64,000 bases of DNA from DATBQN01 sp963755825 (GTDB lineage Bacteria; Acidobacteriota; Thermoanaerobaculia; Multivoradales; UBA5704): the NCBI GenBank assembly GCA_963755825.1, contig CAVWLA010000001.1, positions 2,232,001 to 2,296,000 on the forward strand, written 5' to 3'. The position numbers were made by a program, and so were the translations under genes. The notes below the pieces were generated by a model. It was not told the DNA's origin. It saw nothing but the letters and a program-made list of their open reading frames with translations, and did no database searches. Below, one piece after another: positions 29,880 to 39,282 of the stretch (the first letter of the stretch is position 1; every line of letters starts with the position of its first letter).

Positions 29880-31436
29880 ATGCGCCTCGAAGAGCTCGTC
29901 CTCACCTCGCAGCGCGTCGCCGAGACCCGCGCGCGGAGCGCCAAGATCGCCGCGCTCGCCGACCTCCTGCGGCGCCTGCCTGCCGGCGAGGTCGAGATCG
30001 CCGTCTCCTACCTCTCGGGGAGCCTCCCGCAGGGCCGCATCGGCCTCGGTCCGGCGGCGATCGCCCAGGCGCGAGCGGAGAGCCAGCCCGAGACTCGAGC
30101 GTCGACCTCGCCGGGGATGGAGATCGCCGAGGTCGACGCCGCTTTCGCGCGCATCGCCGCGGCGAGCGGCGCCGGGTCGACGGCGGCGCGGATTGGTCTC
30201 CTCCGCGAGCTGCTCGCCCGCGCCGGCGCCGGCGAGCAGGACTTCCTCCTCCGCCTCGTCTTCGGCGAGCTCCGCCAGGGCGCCCTCGCCGGCCTCATGG
30301 CCGAGGCGCTCGCCGCGGCGGCCGCCGTCCCCGCCGCCGAGGTGCGGCGCGCCCTGATGCTCGCCGGCGACCTGCCGGCGGTGGCGCGGGCGGCGCTCGC
30401 CGAGGGGGCGGCGGGCCTGGCGCGCTTCCGCCTGCAGCTCTTCCGGCCGCTGCAGCCGATGCTGGCGCAGACGGCCGGCGACGCCGCCGAGGCGCTCGAG
30501 CGGCTCGGCGAGGCCGCCTTCGAGCTCAAGCTCGACGGCGCGCGGGTGCAGATCCACAAGGCGGAGGGCCGGGTCGAGGTCTACTCGCGGCGCGGCAACG
30601 AGGTCACCGCGGCGGTGCCCGAGCTGGTCGAGGCGGTCGCCGCGCTGCCGGCGCGCCGGCTCGTCCTCGACGGCGAGGTGATCGCTCTCGGCGCCGACGG
30701 CTCGCCGCACCCCTTCCAGGTCACCATGCGCCGCTTCGGCCGCAAGCTCGACGTGGCGCGCCTGCGCGGCGAGCTGCCGCTGACGCCGGTGCTCTTCGAC
30801 CTCCTCCACTGGGACGGCGACGACCTCCTCGACCGCCCGGCGGCGGAGCGCTTCGCGGCGCTCGCCGAGGCGGCGCCCGGCCTCACCGTGCCGCGCCTGG
30901 TGACCGCCGACGCCGAGGCGGCGGAGACCTTCTTCTCGCGAGCGCTGCAGAACGGGCACGAGGGAATCATGGCGAAGGCGACCGCGGCGCCCTACGAGGC
31001 CGGCCGGCGCGGCTTCTCGTGGCTGAAGATCAAGCCCGCCCACACCCTCGACCTCGTCGTCCTCGCCGCCGAGTGGGGCAGCGGCCGCCGCCAAGGCTGG
31101 CTCTCCAACCTCCACCTCGGCGCCCGCGACGAGGAGAACGGCGGCTTCGTCATGCTCGGCAAGACCTTCAAGGGGATGACCGACGAGCGGCTCGCCTGGC
31201 AGACGGCGCGCTTCCAGGAGCTGGCGCTCGGCACCGACGGCTGGACCGTCCACCTGCGCCCCGAGGTGGTGGTCGAGGTCGCCTTCAACGACGTGCAGGA
31301 GAGCCCGCAGTACCCCGGCGGCATGGCGCTCCGCTTCGCCCGCGTCAAGCGCTATCGCGAGGACAAGACCGCCGCCGAGGCGGACACCGTGGCGACCGTC
31401 CGCGAGCTCTTCAGGAGCGGCCACACCGGCCGCTAG
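29880..31436 (+). CDS. lig: ATP-dependent DNA ligase
   Basis: 518 residues from the ATG at 29880. The N-terminal ligase DNA-binding domain covers about 1-190. The nucleotidyltransferase domain has motif I ELKLDGARVQIHK with adenylated lysine K217, then SRRGNEVT, DGEVIAL (E266), EGIMAK and WLKIKP. The OB-fold C-terminal domain follows (about 400-518: VVLAAEWGSGRRQGWLSNLH ... VVEVAFNDVQESP). The order and length fit the archaeal/actinobacterial single-polypeptide ATP ligases that join nicked DNA, as opposed to the NAD-dependent LigA. Longer upstream in-frame translation runs through the repeat region and is not used. It is a single gene with no NHEJ partner (Ku, LigD polymerase) in the window. 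Confidence 0.9.
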   Translation: MRLEELVLTSQRVAETRARSAKIAALADLLRRLPAGEVEIAVSYLSGSLPQGRIGLGPAAIAQARAESQPETRASTSPGMEIAEVDAAFARIAAASGAGSTAARIGLLRELLARAGAGEQDFLLRLVFGELRQGALAGLMAEALAAAAAVPAAEVRRALMLAGDLPAVARAALAEGAAGLARFRLQLFRPLQPMLAQTAGDAAEALERLGEAAFELKLDGARVQIHKAEGRVEVYSRRGNEVTAAVPELVEAVAALPARRLVLDGEVIALGADGSPHPFQVTMRRFGRKLDVARLRGELPLTPVLFDLLHWDGDDLLDRPAAERFAALAEAAPGLTVPRLVTADAEAAETFFSRALQNGHEGIMAKATAAPYEAGRRGFSWLKIKPAHTLDLVVLAAEWGSGRRQGWLSNLHLGARDEENGGFVMLGKTFKGMTDERLAWQTARFQELALGTDGWTVHLRPEVVVEVAFNDVQESPQYPGGMALRFARVKRYREDKTAAEADTVATVRELFRSGHTGR

Positions 31437-31589
31437 CCCGGCACCGGCGTCCGCCGGCAGGCCGGTTGGAACCGATCTTGCTCCGGGATCGAGGCGTGGC
31501 CGCCCCGACGCGCGGGCGGCAGCGGATCAACGTGCAGCGACGGGCCTCCGGGCCCCCCCCCGCTCCCTCCTCCAAGGAGACTTCCTCCG

Positions 31590-33455
31590 ATGGTCAACAG
31601 GATCTCTGTGTCCGCAGCCCTCACCGTTCTCGCCCTCGCCCTCCTCCTCACCGCCTCCCTCACCGCGCAGACCACCAGCACCCTCGCCGCCGAGACCGGC
31701 GACAACACCTCGGTCGGCAGCTTCCCGCAGCACGATCACGGCAACGTCGCGGCGGGCAACGTCAGCAAGCTCGACACCCACGCGCTGCTCTACCCCGGCG
31801 CCACGACGCGCGTCTACGCCCACTTCGTCCCCTGGTTCTGCACCTCGGGAACCTCCGGCTGCGGCTGCTCGACCGACGCCTCGGGCGTGCAGCGCTGCAA
31901 CGGCCACATCACCACCGGCTACAACTCGAACGACGCCGCCGAGGTCAAGAAGCAGGTCGACGACATGATCTCGCGCGGCATCGACGGCATGATCGTCGAC
32001 TGGTACGGCGAGTACAAGGCGATCGAGAACGGCGCCACCCTCAAGGTGATGGCCGAGGCCGCCTCGCGGACGCCGGTCTTCGAGTTCGCCATCATGCTCG
32101 ACAAGGGGGCGGTCGACAGCTGCCAGAGCAACAACGCCGGCATGAGCCAGCGCGACTGCGCCATCAAGGAGCTCAACTACGCCGCGGCGCACTTCTACGC
32201 CTCGCCGGCCTACGCCCACCGCAACAGCCGGCCGGTGGTCCTCTTCTTCGGCCTCTCGAGCCTCACCAACGCCGACTGGGACGCCGTCCGCGCCGGCGTC
32301 AGCGGCAACCCGGAATTCGTCTTCGAGTACGGCAGCTTCTCGCACGAGCAGAGCAACGGCGCCTACACCTGGGTGCAGCCGGGGATCGACAACGTCACCT
32401 ACCTCGACGACTTCTACGCCGCCGCCATGGCGGCCAGCACCCAGATCCCCATCGGTTCGAGCAGCAAGGGTTTCGACGACCACTACGCCACCTGGGGCTC
32501 CAACCGCTTCATCGACCAGGGGTGCGGCGGCACCTGGCTGCAGTACGCCGGCCGCGCCGCGGCGAGCGGCTACAGCTCGGCCAAGCAGCTCGACAGCTTC
32601 CAGCTCGTCACCTGGAACGACTACGACGAGGGCACCGAGATCGAGAGCGGCATCGACAACTGCCTGGGGATCGCGGCGACGCTCGCCGGCAATACGCTCT
32701 CCTGGACGCTCTCCGGCACCGGCGCGGAATCGACCGTCGACCGCTACCGGGTGTGGAGCACGCCGACGTCCGACGGCCAGAACCTCACCCTCCGCAAGGA
32801 GGTGACCGCCGGCGGCGCCCACTCGGTGGACCTCTCGACCGTCAGTCTTCCCGCCGGCAGCTATACCATCTACCTGCAGGCCGTCGGCAAGCCGTCGATC
32901 CTCAACCACATGGCCGCCGGCGTCGCCTACACCGCGGGCGGCGGCGCTCCGGTGACCGTCAGCCAGCCGGCCGAGGGCTCCTCGGTGAGCTCCGAGGTCC
33001 ACGTCGTCGCCACCGAGAACACCTCGCGCTCCGCCACCTCGATGCAGATCTACCGCGACGGCACTCTCGTCGTCACCACGCCCAACGTCGACGCGCTCGA
33101 CACTTTCATCGACGCCGGCTGCGGCGCCCACACGCTGACCGTCAAGGCCTGGTACGCGGACGGCACCAACAACCCGGTGACCGTCCACACGACGGTGCTC
33201 CGCGCGAACCTGGTGACCGCGCCGACCGCCGGCGCCACCGTCGCCTCGCCGGTGCACGTGGTCTCCACCTCGTGCTCCAACAACACCGTCACCACGACGC
33301 AGGTCTACCTCGACAACGCCCTCAACACCTCGGTCTCGGGCTCGAGCATCGACACCACGATCGCCATGGCGAGCGGCCCGCACTGCATCGTCGGCAAGGG
33401 CTGGGACAGCGCCGGCAGCTTCCTCACCACCAACATCTGCTTCACCGTGCAGTAG
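31590..33455 (+). CDS. Secreted putative glycoside hydrolase (GH99/GH71-like barrel) with two Ig-like domains
   Basis: 621 residues; AAGGAG lies ten bases before the ATG. The signal peptide covers residues 1-26 (ALTVLALALLLTASLTAQ). The main domain (about 60-400) has RVYAHFVPWFC, then KKQVDDMISRGIDGMIVDWYGEY and later FQLVTWNDYDEGTEIESG. This pattern resembles GH99/GH71-type barrels with candidate acidic residues in DWYGEY and NDYDEGTE, but the family call is tentative. The C-terminus carries two Ig-like repeats (about 450-535 and 540-621) of the VSQPAEGSSVSS ... HTLTVKAWYADG type, common on acidobacterial secreted enzymes. It probably acts on an extracellular polysaccharide. It converges on the BNR gene with only 15 nt between them. 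Confidence 0.6.
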   Translation: MVNRISVSAALTVLALALLLTASLTAQTTSTLAAETGDNTSVGSFPQHDHGNVAAGNVSKLDTHALLYPGATTRVYAHFVPWFCTSGTSGCGCSTDASGVQRCNGHITTGYNSNDAAEVKKQVDDMISRGIDGMIVDWYGEYKAIENGATLKVMAEAASRTPVFEFAIMLDKGAVDSCQSNNAGMSQRDCAIKELNYAAAHFYASPAYAHRNSRPVVLFFGLSSLTNADWDAVRAGVSGNPEFVFEYGSFSHEQSNGAYTWVQPGIDNVTYLDDFYAAAMAASTQIPIGSSSKGFDDHYATWGSNRFIDQGCGGTWLQYAGRAAASGYSSAKQLDSFQLVTWNDYDEGTEIESGIDNCLGIAATLAGNTLSWTLSGTGAESTVDRYRVWSTPTSDGQNLTLRKEVTAGGAHSVDLSTVSLPAGSYTIYLQAVGKPSILNHMAAGVAYTAGGGAPVTVSQPAEGSSVSSEVHVVATENTSRSATSMQIYRDGTLVVTTPNVDALDTFIDAGCGAHTLTVKAWYADGTNNPVTVHTTVLRANLVTAPTAGATVASPVHVVSTSCSNNTVTTTQVYLDNALNTSVSGSSIDTTIAMASGPHCIVGKGWDSAGSFLTTNICFTVQ

Positions 33456-33470
33456 GCCGGAGGTCGGCCC

Positions 33471-36400
33471 TCAGGGCGCCGCGATCGGCGCCCGCCCCGC
33501 CGACCTGAGCCGGGCATTCAGGTCGGCGAGGTCCTTGCCCGCCACCTCGCGCCAGGCGGCGAGCGCGGAGTCGGCGGCGGCCTTCGCCTGCTCGAAGCCG
33601 GCGACGGCGTCGGGCGACGGCGCGGCGTCGGCGCCGTCGACGGCCTCGGCGAGGTGGGAGAGGCGGAGCGCGACCGCCGCGAGGCCGGCCGGAGGCTTCG
33701 CCTGCTTCCACCACGGAGCGCTGGGATCTTTCGTCGGCGCCATGCCGGCGACCGCGGCGAGCCGCGCCGCGAAGGCGTCGACCGCCCGCTCGACCTCGCC
33801 GGCCCCGTCTGCCTTGCCAGCCTCGGCATGCCGCGCGGCGAGCGCCTTGCCGAGCTTCTCGGCCGCGGCGAGCGCTCGCCGAACCGGCGCTGCCGCCTCC
33901 TCGATGCGGTGCGCCAGGGCGAATTGCGCGGCGTAGGCGGCGGGCGGCAGATCCAGCCGCGGATCGGAAGCGACGGTGAGCGGCTGGGTGAGCCGCCGGC
34001 CGTCGACGTCGAGGACCACCGTGTAGTGGCCGGGCGGCGCCCAGATCCCGTCGGCGAAGGGATTCTCGACGCCGTCCGCCGCGGCGGGCGCGGCGTAGCG
34101 GAGCGGCCAGACGTAGCGATGGAGGCCCGCGGCGACCGGCGGCGGCGACGGCGACGGGAGCCACTCCGGGGCGACCGAGAGGTCGGCGGCGGCCCGCGGC
34201 GGCGGACGGAAATCGCTCCGGTACCGGCGCACGAGAGCGCCGTGCTCGTCCTCGATCGAGAGCGTCACCCGCCGAGCCGCCGTCCCCAGCAGATAGTCGA
34301 GATAGGCGCCTGCCGGCGGATTGGGCGCCCGCGGCTCGTCCATGGGGAGCGGCGAGCCGGCCTCGCCGCCGGGCCGCACGCGAAGCGCCGTCGCCGGCCG
34401 GAAGAGCCAGGCGGCCGCGGAGGCGGCGCGGGCGTCGAGCTGGCGCAGCGGCGTCACGTCGTCCAGAACCCAGAAGGCGCGGCCATGGGTGGCGATCACC
34501 AGGTCGTCGCCGTGCACCTCGAGGTCGCGCACCGAGGTCGCCGGCAGGCCGCCGCCGAGCGCCTGCCAGCGGTCGCCGTCGTCGAACGAGACGTAGACGC
34601 CGCGCTCGGTGCCGGCATAGAGCAGCCCGGCGCGCACCGGGTCCTCGCGCACCGCGTTGACGAAGCTGCCGTCCGGGATGCCGGCCGCCGCCAGCTGCCA
34701 GCTGCGGCCGCCGTCGTGGGTGCGGTAGACGTACGGCCGGCGGTCCTCCAGGCGGTGGCGGTCGACCGCCGCGTAGGCGGTGTCGGCGTCGAAGTGCGAG
34801 GTCTCCAGGATGCCGACCTTGGACCACGGCGTGAGCGCTTTCGGCGTCACGTCCGCCCAGTGCGCCCCCTCGTCCTTCGTCCGCCAGATGAGGCCGTCGT
34901 CGGTGCCCACCCAGAGGTCGCCGTCGGCAGTCCGCGACGGTGCGATGGCATAGATGACGCCGCGGCGCCGGCCGGTCCCCGGCTCGTCGAGGGCGGTCAC
35001 CGCGTCGAGGTTGGGCGGCACGCCGGGGTCCTCGCGCGTCAGGTCGGGGCTGATCGGCGCCCAGTGGAGGCCGCCGGTCGCCGAGCGGAAGAGGCGCTGG
35101 TTGGCGGAGTAGAGGACGCGCGGGTCGCGGCGCGAGAAGACTAGCGGCAGAGTCCAGGTATGGCGGTAGGCGGCGCGGGCTTCGGGGTCGGCGGGGTCGG
35201 GCGGCGCGGGCGGAACGGCGAGCGTCGGATCGACCGACCGCGTCAGCCCCGTCGCCAGGTCGAGGCGATCGACGCGGCCGCCGAAGAGCACCTGCGGGTC
35301 GCGCGGATCGGGCGCCACCATGTCGCTCTCGCCGCCCGCCGTGATGGCGCGGAAGTCGGTCATGTTGATGCCGTCGACACCGCCGCCGAGGCTGCGGCTG
35401 GGGACGCCGGCGGCGCCCGAGTCCTGCTGCGCGCCGTAGACCCAATAGGGGAAGCGGCTGTCGGTCGCCAGGTGGTAGAACTGGCCGGTCGGCTGGTTGT
35501 ACCAGGAGCTCCAGGTGGCGCCGCCGTTGACCGAGATCACCGCCCCCTGGTCGACGCCCAGCATGCGACGCGCCGGGTGCTGCGGGTCGATCCACAGGTG
35601 ATGGTAGTCGTCGCCGCCCGGCGCCCCCTTCGACACCCTGAAGGTCTTGCCGCCGTCGGTCGAGCGGAAGACGTTGACGTTCGGCAGGTAGACGATGTCG
35701 GGGTCCGCGGGCTCGACGGCGACCTCGCCGAAGTACCAGCCGCGCTGCCAGATGGCGCTCTCGCCGTCGACCCGCGTCCACGAGCCGCCGGCATCCTCCG
35801 AGCGGTAGAGGCCGCCCTCGGCGGCGTCGACGATGGCGTAGACGCGCGCCGGCCGCGACGGGGCGACGGCGATGCCGATCCGCCCCGGCGACGGCGGCAG
35901 GCCGGCGGTCAGCCGCTTCCAGCTGTCGCCGCCGTCGGTCGACTTCCAGAGGCCGCCGCCGGGGCCGCTCGCCGGCGGGTAGACGCTCCACGGCGTCCGC
36001 CGCACGCGCCAGAGCGCGGCATAGAGCACGCGCGGGTTGCCGGGCTCGAAGGCGAGGTCGACGGCGCCGGTGTCGGCGTCCGGCCCCAGCACCTTCCGCC
36101 AGCTCTTTCCGCCGTCGCGCGAGCGGAAGACGCCGCGCTCGGCGTTGGGGCCGTATGGATGCCCGAGCGCCGCGGCGAAGACGGTCTCGGCGTCGCCGGG
36201 ATCGACCACCAGGCGGGCGATCTGCTGGCTGTCGGCGAGCCCGGCCGGCGACCAGCTCCTGCCGCCGTCGGTCGAGCGGAAGACGCCGTCGCCCTGGGAG
36301 ATGTCGGAGCGCATGTCGGCCTCGCCGGTGCCGACGTAGATCACCTGGTGATCGGACGGCGCCACGGCGAGCGCCCCGATCGAGCCCACCGGCTGCCCAT

Positions 36401-36674
36401 CGAAGATCGGCCGCCAGGTGCGGCCGGCGTCGTCGGTCTCCCAGACGCCGCCGTTGACGCTGCCGAAGTAGAAATGCTCGGGCTCCCCCGGCACGCCGCT
36501 GGCCGCGAGCACCCGCCCGCCGCGGAACGGCCCCAGCAGCCGCCAGCGGAGAGCCTGGAGGAGCGCCGGCGGGACCGCCGGCGAGGCGACGCCGGGCGTC
36601 GATGGCGCGGCGGCCGATCCGGCGACGGCGATCGACAGCAGGAAGACAGCGGCGGACAGACGGCGTCGGCGCAT
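33471..36674 (-). CDS. Secreted BNR/sortilin-like beta-propeller protein ('glycosyl hydrolase, BNR repeat')
   Basis: 1067 residues from the ATG at 36674, with GGAG eight bases upstream; longer in-frame translation upstream lacks a binding site. The signal peptide ends near AGSAAA. Residues 40-850 contain many BNR/Asp-box motifs of the form SxDGGxxW or TDDAGRTW (for example VFRSTDGGRSWSP, GVFRSRDGGKSW, LWKSTDGGDSW, LYRSEDAGGSW, VFRSTDGGKTF, RTHDGGRSW), as in VPS10/sortilin ten-bladed propellers. The C-terminal 160 residues (from about 905) are alpha-helical and Ala-rich. Such giant exported propellers are commonly labelled glycosyl hydrolases without experimental support; the substrate is unknown. 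Confidence 0.8.
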   Translation of the reverse strand: MRRRRLSAAVFLLSIAVAGSAAAPSTPGVASPAVPPALLQALRWRLLGPFRGGRVLAASGVPGEPEHFYFGSVNGGVWETDDAGRTWRPIFDGQPVGSIGALAVAPSDHQVIYVGTGEADMRSDISQGDGVFRSTDGGRSWSPAGLADSQQIARLVVDPGDAETVFAAALGHPYGPNAERGVFRSRDGGKSWRKVLGPDADTGAVDLAFEPGNPRVLYAALWRVRRTPWSVYPPASGPGGGLWKSTDGGDSWKRLTAGLPPSPGRIGIAVAPSRPARVYAIVDAAEGGLYRSEDAGGSWTRVDGESAIWQRGWYFGEVAVEPADPDIVYLPNVNVFRSTDGGKTFRVSKGAPGGDDYHHLWIDPQHPARRMLGVDQGAVISVNGGATWSSWYNQPTGQFYHLATDSRFPYWVYGAQQDSGAAGVPSRSLGGGVDGINMTDFRAITAGGESDMVAPDPRDPQVLFGGRVDRLDLATGLTRSVDPTLAVPPAPPDPADPEARAAYRHTWTLPLVFSRRDPRVLYSANQRLFRSATGGLHWAPISPDLTREDPGVPPNLDAVTALDEPGTGRRRGVIYAIAPSRTADGDLWVGTDDGLIWRTKDEGAHWADVTPKALTPWSKVGILETSHFDADTAYAAVDRHRLEDRRPYVYRTHDGGRSWQLAAAGIPDGSFVNAVREDPVRAGLLYAGTERGVYVSFDDGDRWQALGGGLPATSVRDLEVHGDDLVIATHGRAFWVLDDVTPLRQLDARAASAAAWLFRPATALRVRPGGEAGSPLPMDEPRAPNPPAGAYLDYLLGTAARRVTLSIEDEHGALVRRYRSDFRPPPRAAADLSVAPEWLPSPSPPPVAAGLHRYVWPLRYAAPAAADGVENPFADGIWAPPGHYTVVLDVDGRRLTQPLTVASDPRLDLPPAAYAAQFALAHRIEEAAAPVRRALAAAEKLGKALAARHAEAGKADGAGEVERAVDAFAARLAAVAGMAPTKDPSAPWWKQAKPPAGLAAVALRLSHLAEAVDGADAAPSPDAVAGFEQAKAAADSALAAWREVAGKDLADLNARLRSAGRAPIAAP

Positions 36675-36830
36675 CGGGAGGTCTCCGCGCGGCAAGGGCT
36701 CCGCCCAGGCGGAGCGGAGTGCCGGCCAGGCACGCCGAGGGGGATGATACCCGCCGCGCCAACCGCCGTCCTCGACAAGCCGCCACGGATCGAGCCAGGA
36801 CGCCATCGTGTTCCCTCCTGCCATGCGGAC

Positions 36831-36859
36831 TGAGGCGAGCCACCTGCCAGCTCGCCTCA
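36831..36859. terminator. Hairpin between the BNR gene and the small beta-rich gene
   Basis: TGAGGCGAGC and GCTCGCCTCA form a 10-bp stem with a 9-nt loop, about 70 nt downstream of the stop codon of the small minus-strand gene. A second GC-rich stem (CCCGGC ... GCCGGG) lies between them. There is no T-run. The rest of 36675-36931 shows no gene. Confidence 0.35.
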
Positions 36860-36931
36860 CTCGAGATGCTTGCCTAGCCCGGCCCGCTGAGCCGGGAGAG
36901 TCGCAGGTCGCGGCGTGGTTGCGATGCGCCG

Positions 36932-37246
36932 CTACTTGCCGATGGCGATGAAGCAGAAGTTCCGGTCGTTGGCCAAGCCGGTCTGCCCACCGGTCTTCAC
37001 CCTGGCAACGCTGGTGGTAACCGCAACCAGGGTCGTGTTGTCCGTCGTGAATCCGCCAGAATTGTCGATGGCATTCCACTCGGGGAAGTTCTGGAGCGTG
37101 ACCACCGTGGGCAGCTCGGAGAAATGTTCGGCGAAAACGACGTCGTAGAGGCCGGAGTTCGGCTGGTCGTGAAGCACCTCGAAGCCTTCTCCGTTGTGCT
37201 TGCTTCCGTTGGCGTTGACGTTTCCGAAGATGATCCTGTGGGCCAT
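36932..37246 (-). CDS. Small beta-rich protein, tail-fibre/lectin-like pattern
   Basis: 104 residues; GGAG lies six bases before the ATG at 37246. The sequence (AHRIIFGNVNANGSKHNGEG, then a GLYDVVFAEHFSELPTVVTL stretch and RNFCFIAIGK at the end) alternates polar and hydrophobic residues like the small beta-sandwich domains found at the tips of tail fibres and in H-type lectins. This is a resemblance in pattern only. It has no signal peptide and no catalytic motif. Its G+C and codon choice are visibly lower than those of its neighbours, which may mean recent arrival. Confidence 0.55.
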   Translation of the reverse strand: MAHRIIFGNVNANGSKHNGEGFEVLHDQPNSGLYDVVFAEHFSELPTVVTLQNFPEWNAIDNSGGFTTDNTTLVAVTTSVARVKTGGQTGLANDRNFCFIAIGK

Positions 37247-37442
37247 TGCGTTCTCCACGTTTCGGCCTGATCGGGAACCACCCGGAAGAGGTGGGCCGTG
37301 GCCTTCCGCTATAACTGCCGCGAGTCCGCATCCAATCGCACCAACCCGGTTCAACTCCTGCGGCGGCGCCTTGCTCCCTCTTGGAGGTGACTGAAGCGCC
37401 TCCCTCGGGACCGCCGGCGCGCGCGGCCGGCGCAGCCATTGC

Positions 37443-37448
37443 TAGAAT
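37443..37448 (+). promoter_or_regulatory. Candidate -10 element (TAGAAT) of the dienelactone hydrolase gene
   Basis: TTGCTAGAATCCCC lies 26 nt before the ATG at 37475, with the ribosome binding site in between. No -35 is clear. The rest of the 228-bp gap upstream holds no gene. Confidence 0.35.
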
Positions 37449-37474
37449 CCCCGCGCCTACGAAGGAGCCGCAGC

Positions 37475-38386
37475 ATGCTGACCGCGCTCGTCGCCACCAC
37501 CCTCCTCGCCCTGGCTCAAGCCGCCGCCCCGCCGGCCACGGCCCCGATGCCGGCGGCGGACCCTCACGCTGCCCATGCCGAGATGCCATCGGCCGTCGCG
37601 CCCGCCGCCGCCGTGCCGCGCGACCCCGCCCTTCCCGCCGGCGAGGCGCTGGCGAAGGCGGCTCTCGACGCTTCGCCTCGCCATGGCGAGTACGTGGACG
37701 TCAACCTCCCCTCCGGCGGGACGCCGATCCGCACCTGGATCTCCTACCCGGAGCGCAAGGACAGGGCGCCCGTCGTCCTCGTCATCCACGAGGTCTTCGG
37801 GCTCTCGGACTGGATCCGCGCCGTCGCCGACCAGCTGGCGCGGGAGGGGTACATCGCCGTCGCGCCGGACCTGGTCTCCGGCATGGGGCCGAACGGCGGC
37901 GGGTCGGACTCGGTGGCGAGCCGGGACGACGTGGTCAAGCTGGTGCGCGCGCTCGCCGCGGACCAGGCCATCGCCCGCCTCAACGCCGTCCGCGACTATG
38001 CGATCCACCTCCCCGCCGCCAACGGCCGCAGCGCCACGGTCGGCTTCTGCTGGGGCGGCGGGACGAGCTTCGCCTATGCCGCCGCGCAGCCGGCGCTCGA
38101 CGCCGCGGTCGTCTACTACGGCACCGCGCCCGCCGCGGCCGAGCTGGCGCGCGTCCATGCGCCGGTCCTCGGTCTCTACGGCGGCGACGACGCCCGCGTC
38201 GATGCCACCATCGCCCCAGCGGCGGCCGAGATGAAGCGCCTGGGCAAGCCCTACGATCCCCACGTCTACGACGGCGCCGGGCACGGCTTCCTGCGCCAGC
38301 AGGACGGCCGCGACGGCGCCAACCTTAAGGCGACGCGCGACGCGTGGCCGCGGACGCTCGCCTTCCTCAGCGAGCGCCTGAAGTAG
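37475..38386 (+). CDS. Exported dienelactone hydrolase family protein
   Basis: 303 residues from the ATG with GAAGGAG seven bases upstream. A signal peptide (VATTLLALAQAAAP) and a Pro/Ala/His-rich linker precede an alpha/beta-hydrolase domain with VVLVIHEVFGLSDW, the nucleophile-elbow cysteine in GFCWGGG, an aspartate in YGGDDARVD and the histidine in GAGHGF. The Cys-Asp-His triad is that of the DLH family, which hydrolyses cyclic dienelactones, although many members act on other esters. The exported form suggests a periplasmic esterase. It stands alone and converges on the Tat-exported esterase gene. Confidence 0.85.
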   Translation: MLTALVATTLLALAQAAAPPATAPMPAADPHAAHAEMPSAVAPAAAVPRDPALPAGEALAKAALDASPRHGEYVDVNLPSGGTPIRTWISYPERKDRAPVVLVIHEVFGLSDWIRAVADQLAREGYIAVAPDLVSGMGPNGGGSDSVASRDDVVKLVRALAADQAIARLNAVRDYAIHLPAANGRSATVGFCWGGGTSFAYAAAQPALDAAVVYYGTAPAAAELARVHAPVLGLYGGDDARVDATIAPAAAEMKRLGKPYDPHVYDGAGHGFLRQQDGRDGANLKATRDAWPRTLAFLSERLK

Positions 38387-38421
38387 CGGCGGCCGAGATC
38401 CCGGCCCGCACGGCGGCACCG

Positions 38422-38442
38422 CGGACGGGGCCCCCGCGTCCG
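38422..38442. terminator. GC-rich hairpin between convergent genes
   Basis: CGGACGGGG and CCCCCGCGTCCG pair with one bulge, between the stop codons at 38386 and 38468. There is no T-run. Confidence 0.3.
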
Positions 38443-38467
38443 GCGCCATGAGTCTCCGGCGCTCGCC

Positions 38468-39214
38468 CTACGCCAGGAACCAGCCGAACGCCTCGCGGCC
38501 GAGCTGCGGCGAGATGTTGTGACCGCCGGCGAACTCCCGGTAGTGCACGTCGTACCCCCAGCGCTTGAGCTGCGGCACGATCCGCAGGCGGCTGCCCTCG
38601 AGCGGCAGGATGTCGTCCTCGACCCCGTGGGAGACCCAGACGCGCGGCGTGCCCCGCCGCTCCGGCGGCATCATGAAGCCGGGCGAGAAGGCCAGCACGT
38701 GGCTGAAGAGGTCGCCGTTGGCGAGGCCGGCCGACAGGCCGTAGGAGGCGCCGTCCGAGAAGCCGCCCAGGGCGAGGTGGCGAGGGTCGACGGCGACGCG
38801 GTCGAAGACGTGGGCGAGGGCGCGGTCGAGGAAGGCGAGATCCGCGCCGCCGATGAGATCGAAGTCCCAGGTGCGGCCGCGGGCGTCGGGCTCGACCACC
38901 ACGATCCCCATCTCCAGCGCCAGGCGGCAGCGCTCGGTGAAGGAAGTCGTCCGCCCCAGGGCACCGTGCAGAAACATCAGGAGAGGCAGGCGCTGCTCGG
39001 GGCGGTAGGCGGCGGGGACGTAGAGCACGCCGTCTCGGCCGGCGGCGAGGCCGAGGTCGTGGACCCCCGTCTCGACCGGCCGCGTCGGCTTGCCCGGCCG
39101 CGCCTTGAGACGCCCCGCCTCCCCCGCCACGGCGAGACCGCCGCCGGCGACGAGCGCGGCGGTGCCGGCGAGGCCCAAGCCGACGAATCGTCGCCGCGAG
39201 ATGTGTCGATCCAT
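38468..39214 (-). CDS. Tat-exported alpha/beta-hydrolase (esterase/phospholipase type)
   Basis: 248 residues from the ATG at 39214, with GGGGAG six bases upstream. The N-terminus has a twin-arginine signal (ISRRRFVGLGLAGTAALVAG). The hydrolase domain shows LPLLMFLHGALG (oxyanion region), the nucleophile in GGFSDGASYG, an aspartate in SHGVEDDILP and the histidine in AGGHNIS, giving a Ser-Asp-His triad. It fits the poly(3-hydroxybutyrate) depolymerase/phospholipase-carboxylesterase style of small exported esterases; the substrate is unknown. It reads in the same direction as the efflux operon but is 500 bp away, behind the repeat arrays, so it is probably a separate transcript. Confidence 0.8.
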   Translation of the reverse strand: MDRHISRRRFVGLGLAGTAALVAGGGLAVAGEAGRLKARPGKPTRPVETGVHDLGLAAGRDGVLYVPAAYRPEQRLPLLMFLHGALGRTTSFTERCRLALEMGIVVVEPDARGRTWDFDLIGGADLAFLDRALAHVFDRVAVDPRHLALGGFSDGASYGLSAGLANGDLFSHVLAFSPGFMMPPERRGTPRVWVSHGVEDDILPLEGSRLRIVPQLKRWGYDVHYREFAGGHNISPQLGREAFGWFLA

Positions 39215-39282
39215 GGTGCCGCTCCCCGAGCGCCCAACTCTACCCGCTCCCGCCGCCGTCGGTCTCCCTCGGTGCGGCCGTC

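Noticed and set aside
29774..33508. 1244-codon plus-strand frame overlapping the ligase and the glycoside hydrolase genes
   Set aside because: Arg/Pro-rich out-of-frame translation across two genes with clear motifs in other frames.
36675..37589. N-terminal extension of the BNR protein frame by about 300 codons
   Set aside because: It crosses the small beta-rich gene and lacks protein-like composition; the signal peptide and ribosome binding site mark the start at 36674.
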